Below are positions 3,743 to 5,244 of a stretch of DNA of 5,244 bases, one piece after another. Position 1 is the stretch's first letter; each line of letters opens with the position of its first letter. A model generated the notes under the pieces. The model worked only from the letters and a program-made list of their open reading frames with translations. It ran no database searches and was not told the DNA's origin. The stretch covers positions 1 to 5,244 of the forward strand of contig CAVKQI010000129.1 of the NCBI GenBank assembly GCA_963658405.1. The letters are read 5' to 3'. A program made the position numbers and the translations under genes. Origin of the DNA: CAG-791 sp963658405 (GTDB lineage: Bacteria; Bacillota; Clostridia; Lachnospirales; Lachnospiraceae).

Positions 3743-5244
3743 ATGGAAAAGGAAATGGTATTGGTTCTGGACTTCGGCGGACAGTATAACCAGCTGATCG
3801 CACGGCGCGTGCGTGAATGCAATGTATACTGTGAGATCCATCCCTACACGATGGATATTGAGAAGATCAGGGAAATGCAGCCAAAGGGCATCATCCTGAC
3901 AGGAGGCCCCAACAGCGTATACAAGGAGGATTCTCCTTCTTATACGCCGGCACTCTTTGAGCTGGGCATTCCGGTTCTGGGCATCTGCTACGGCTCTCAG
4001 CTGATGGCACATCTGCTGGGCGGCAAGGTGGCCACAGCGCCGGTGAGCGAGTACGGCAGAACAGAGGTCCTGATCGATGAAAAGGATTCCCTGCTCTTTC
4101 AGGATGTGTCTGCTACGACGATCTGCTGGATGAGCCATACGGATTATATCGCCCAGGCACCTGCAGGCTTCACCATCAGTGCCCATACGGCAGACTGTCC
4201 GGTGGCAGCCATGGAAAATCCGGAGAAAAAGCTCTACGCCACCCAGTTCCATCCGGAGGTAATGCACAGCGTAGAAGGACAGAAGATGCTCTCCGCTTTT
4301 GTCTATAAGGTATGCGGATGCAAGGGAGACTGGCAGATGGCATCCTTTGTGGATACCACTGTGGCAGCCCTGCGGGAGAGGATCGGCGACGGCAAAGTCC
4401 TCTGCGCCCTTTCCGGTGGCGTGGATTCCTCTGTGGCCGCAGTCCTGCTTTCCAAGGCAGTGGGCAAGCAGCTGACCTGCGTTTTTGTAGACCACGGCCT
4501 GCTGCGCAAGAACGAGGGAGATGAAGTAGAGGCTGTATTCGGCCCTAACGGTCCCTATGACCTGAACTTTATCCGTGTCAATGCGCAGGAGCGCTTTTAT
4601 TCCAAACTGGCCGGCGTGACAGAGCCGGAGCAGAAGCGCAAGATCATCGGTGCAGAATTCATCAATGTCTTTGAGGAAGAGGCAAAGAAGATCGGCAAGG
4701 TGGACTTCCTGGTACAGGGCACCATCTATCCCGATGTGATCGAGAGCGGTCTGGGCAAGAGCGCCACCATCAAGTCCCATCACAATGTAGGCGGTCTGCC
4801 GGATCACGTGGATTTCAAGGAGATCGTAGAGCCCCTTCGCATGCTCTTTAAGGACGAAGTCCGCAAGGCCGGCTTAGAGCTGGGCATTCCGGAGCATCTG
4901 GTATTCCGTCAGCCTTTCCCGGGTCCCGGACTGGGCATCCGTATTGTCGGAGAGGTGACGGCAGACAAGGTACGCATCGTCCAGGATGCCGATGCCATCT
5001 ATCGCGAGGAGCTCCACAAGGCAGGCGTAGACCAGAGCCTTGGTCAGTATTTCGCAGCACTGACGAATATGCGCAGCGTAGGCGTCATGGGTGACGAGCG
5101 CACCTACGACTATGCCATCGCCCTTCGTGCAGTCAATACCTCCGATTTCATGACCGCCGAGGCCTCTGAGATCCCCTGGAACGTACTGCAGATCGTCATG
5201 AACCGCATCATCAACGAGGTAAAAGGCGTCAACCGCGTACTCTA
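3743..5244 (+). CDS. guaA: GMP synthetase (glutamine-hydrolysing), 3' end cut by window
   Basis: Converts XMP to GMP using ATP and glutamine, the last step of de novo GMP synthesis, in the cytoplasm. 500 codons are present and the frame is open to the edge. The family ends about 14 residues after VNRVxY, which is reached at 496-501, so only the tail is missing. Class I glutamine amidotransferase domain at 1-190: LDFGGQYNQLIARRV (9-23), nucleophile Cys82 in GICYGSQ, His170 and Glu172 in FHPEV. ATP pyrophosphatase domain at about 200-395: P-loop SGGVDSS (224-230), FVDHGLLRKNE (248-258), QGTIYPDVIESG (325-336) and the XMP-binding stretch KSHHNVGGLP (344-353). Dimerisation domain from about 400, after RQPFPGPGLGIR (389-400). 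All key residues are present. ATG start with AAGGAG seven bases upstream. It begins 21 bp after the NlpC/P60 stop with no terminator between, so it probably shares that gene's promoter; no purine riboswitch is visible directly before it. Confidence 0.98.
   Translation, partial: MEKEMVLVLDFGGQYNQLIARRVRECNVYCEIHPYTMDIEKIREMQPKGIILTGGPNSVYKEDSPSYTPALFELGIPVLGICYGSQLMAHLLGGKVATAPVSEYGRTEVLIDEKDSLLFQDVSATTICWMSHTDYIAQAPAGFTISAHTADCPVAAMENPEKKLYATQFHPEVMHSVEGQKMLSAFVYKVCGCKGDWQMASFVDTTVAALRERIGDGKVLCALSGGVDSSVAAVLLSKAVGKQLTCVFVDHGLLRKNEGDEVEAVFGPNGPYDLNFIRVNAQERFYSKLAGVTEPEQKRKIIGAEFINVFEEEAKKIGKVDFLVQGTIYPDVIESGLGKSATIKSHHNVGGLPDHVDFKEIVEPLRMLFKDEVRKAGLELGIPEHLVFRQPFPGPGLGIRIVGEVTADKVRIVQDADAIYREELHKAGVDQSLGQYFAALTNMRSVGVMGDERTYDYAIALRAVNTSDFMTAEASEIPWNVLQIVMNRIINEVKGVNRVL

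Noticed and set aside
2816..4807. A 663-codon open frame on the minus strand across the hydrolase and guaA
   Set aside because: It runs through the N gap, lies opposite two well-supported genes, and contains low-complexity Leu/Ala/Arg-rich stretches that mirror Ser- and Glu-rich coding on the plus strand. No RBS or domain supports it.

Overview
The window reads as chromosomal DNA of a moderately GC-rich Firmicute, most likely a gut-type Clostridium relative of the Lachnospiraceae kind. This rests on protein style (a PcsB-like coiled coil joined to NlpC/P60, and a GuaA beginning MEKEMVLVLDFGGQYNQL), purine-rich Shine-Dalgarno sites and the use of GTG and TTG starts. It is an inference, not a database result. 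A 247-base run of N inside one gene shows that the sequence is a scaffolded draft.

Layout. At 4-483 (minus) lies a small, single-pass membrane protein of unknown function. It is divergent from a lipoprotein gene at 658-1905 (plus), and the 174 bp between them carry a promoter candidate for each direction. The lipoprotein is an exported relative of trigger factor: the PPIase (FKBP-type) and C-terminal chaperone-like parts are kept, the ribosome-binding domain is replaced by a lipoprotein signal, and the last 60 residues contain only S, T, E, D and A. A good intrinsic terminator follows (1999-2046).

A second transcription unit starts at a near-consensus promoter (2084-2112, TTGCAC-17-TATAAT). 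It has an unusually structured leader of about 184 nt, then a secreted PcsB/CwlO-like NlpC/P60 peptidoglycan hydrolase (2303-3721, TTG start), then guaA, GMP synthetase (3743-5244, cut by the window end about 14 codons short of its stop). Only 21 bp separate the last two genes and no terminator lies between them, so guaA is probably co-transcribed with the wall hydrolase.

The most interesting element is the leader. Its sequence supports a classical H-type pseudoknot: two 7-bp all-Watson-Crick helices with no base between them at the junction, and a long UNCG-capped hairpin inside loop 1. The second helix ends exactly where the Shine-Dalgarno of the hydrolase begins. This is the architecture of a translational riboswitch or protein-binding leader. 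I cannot assign it to a known class; the c-di-AMP (ydaO) riboswitch, common upstream of NlpC/P60 genes, was considered but its hallmark 3' conserved segment is not visible. The other genes look ordinary, and no mobile element, CRISPR array, tRNA or rRNA was seen.
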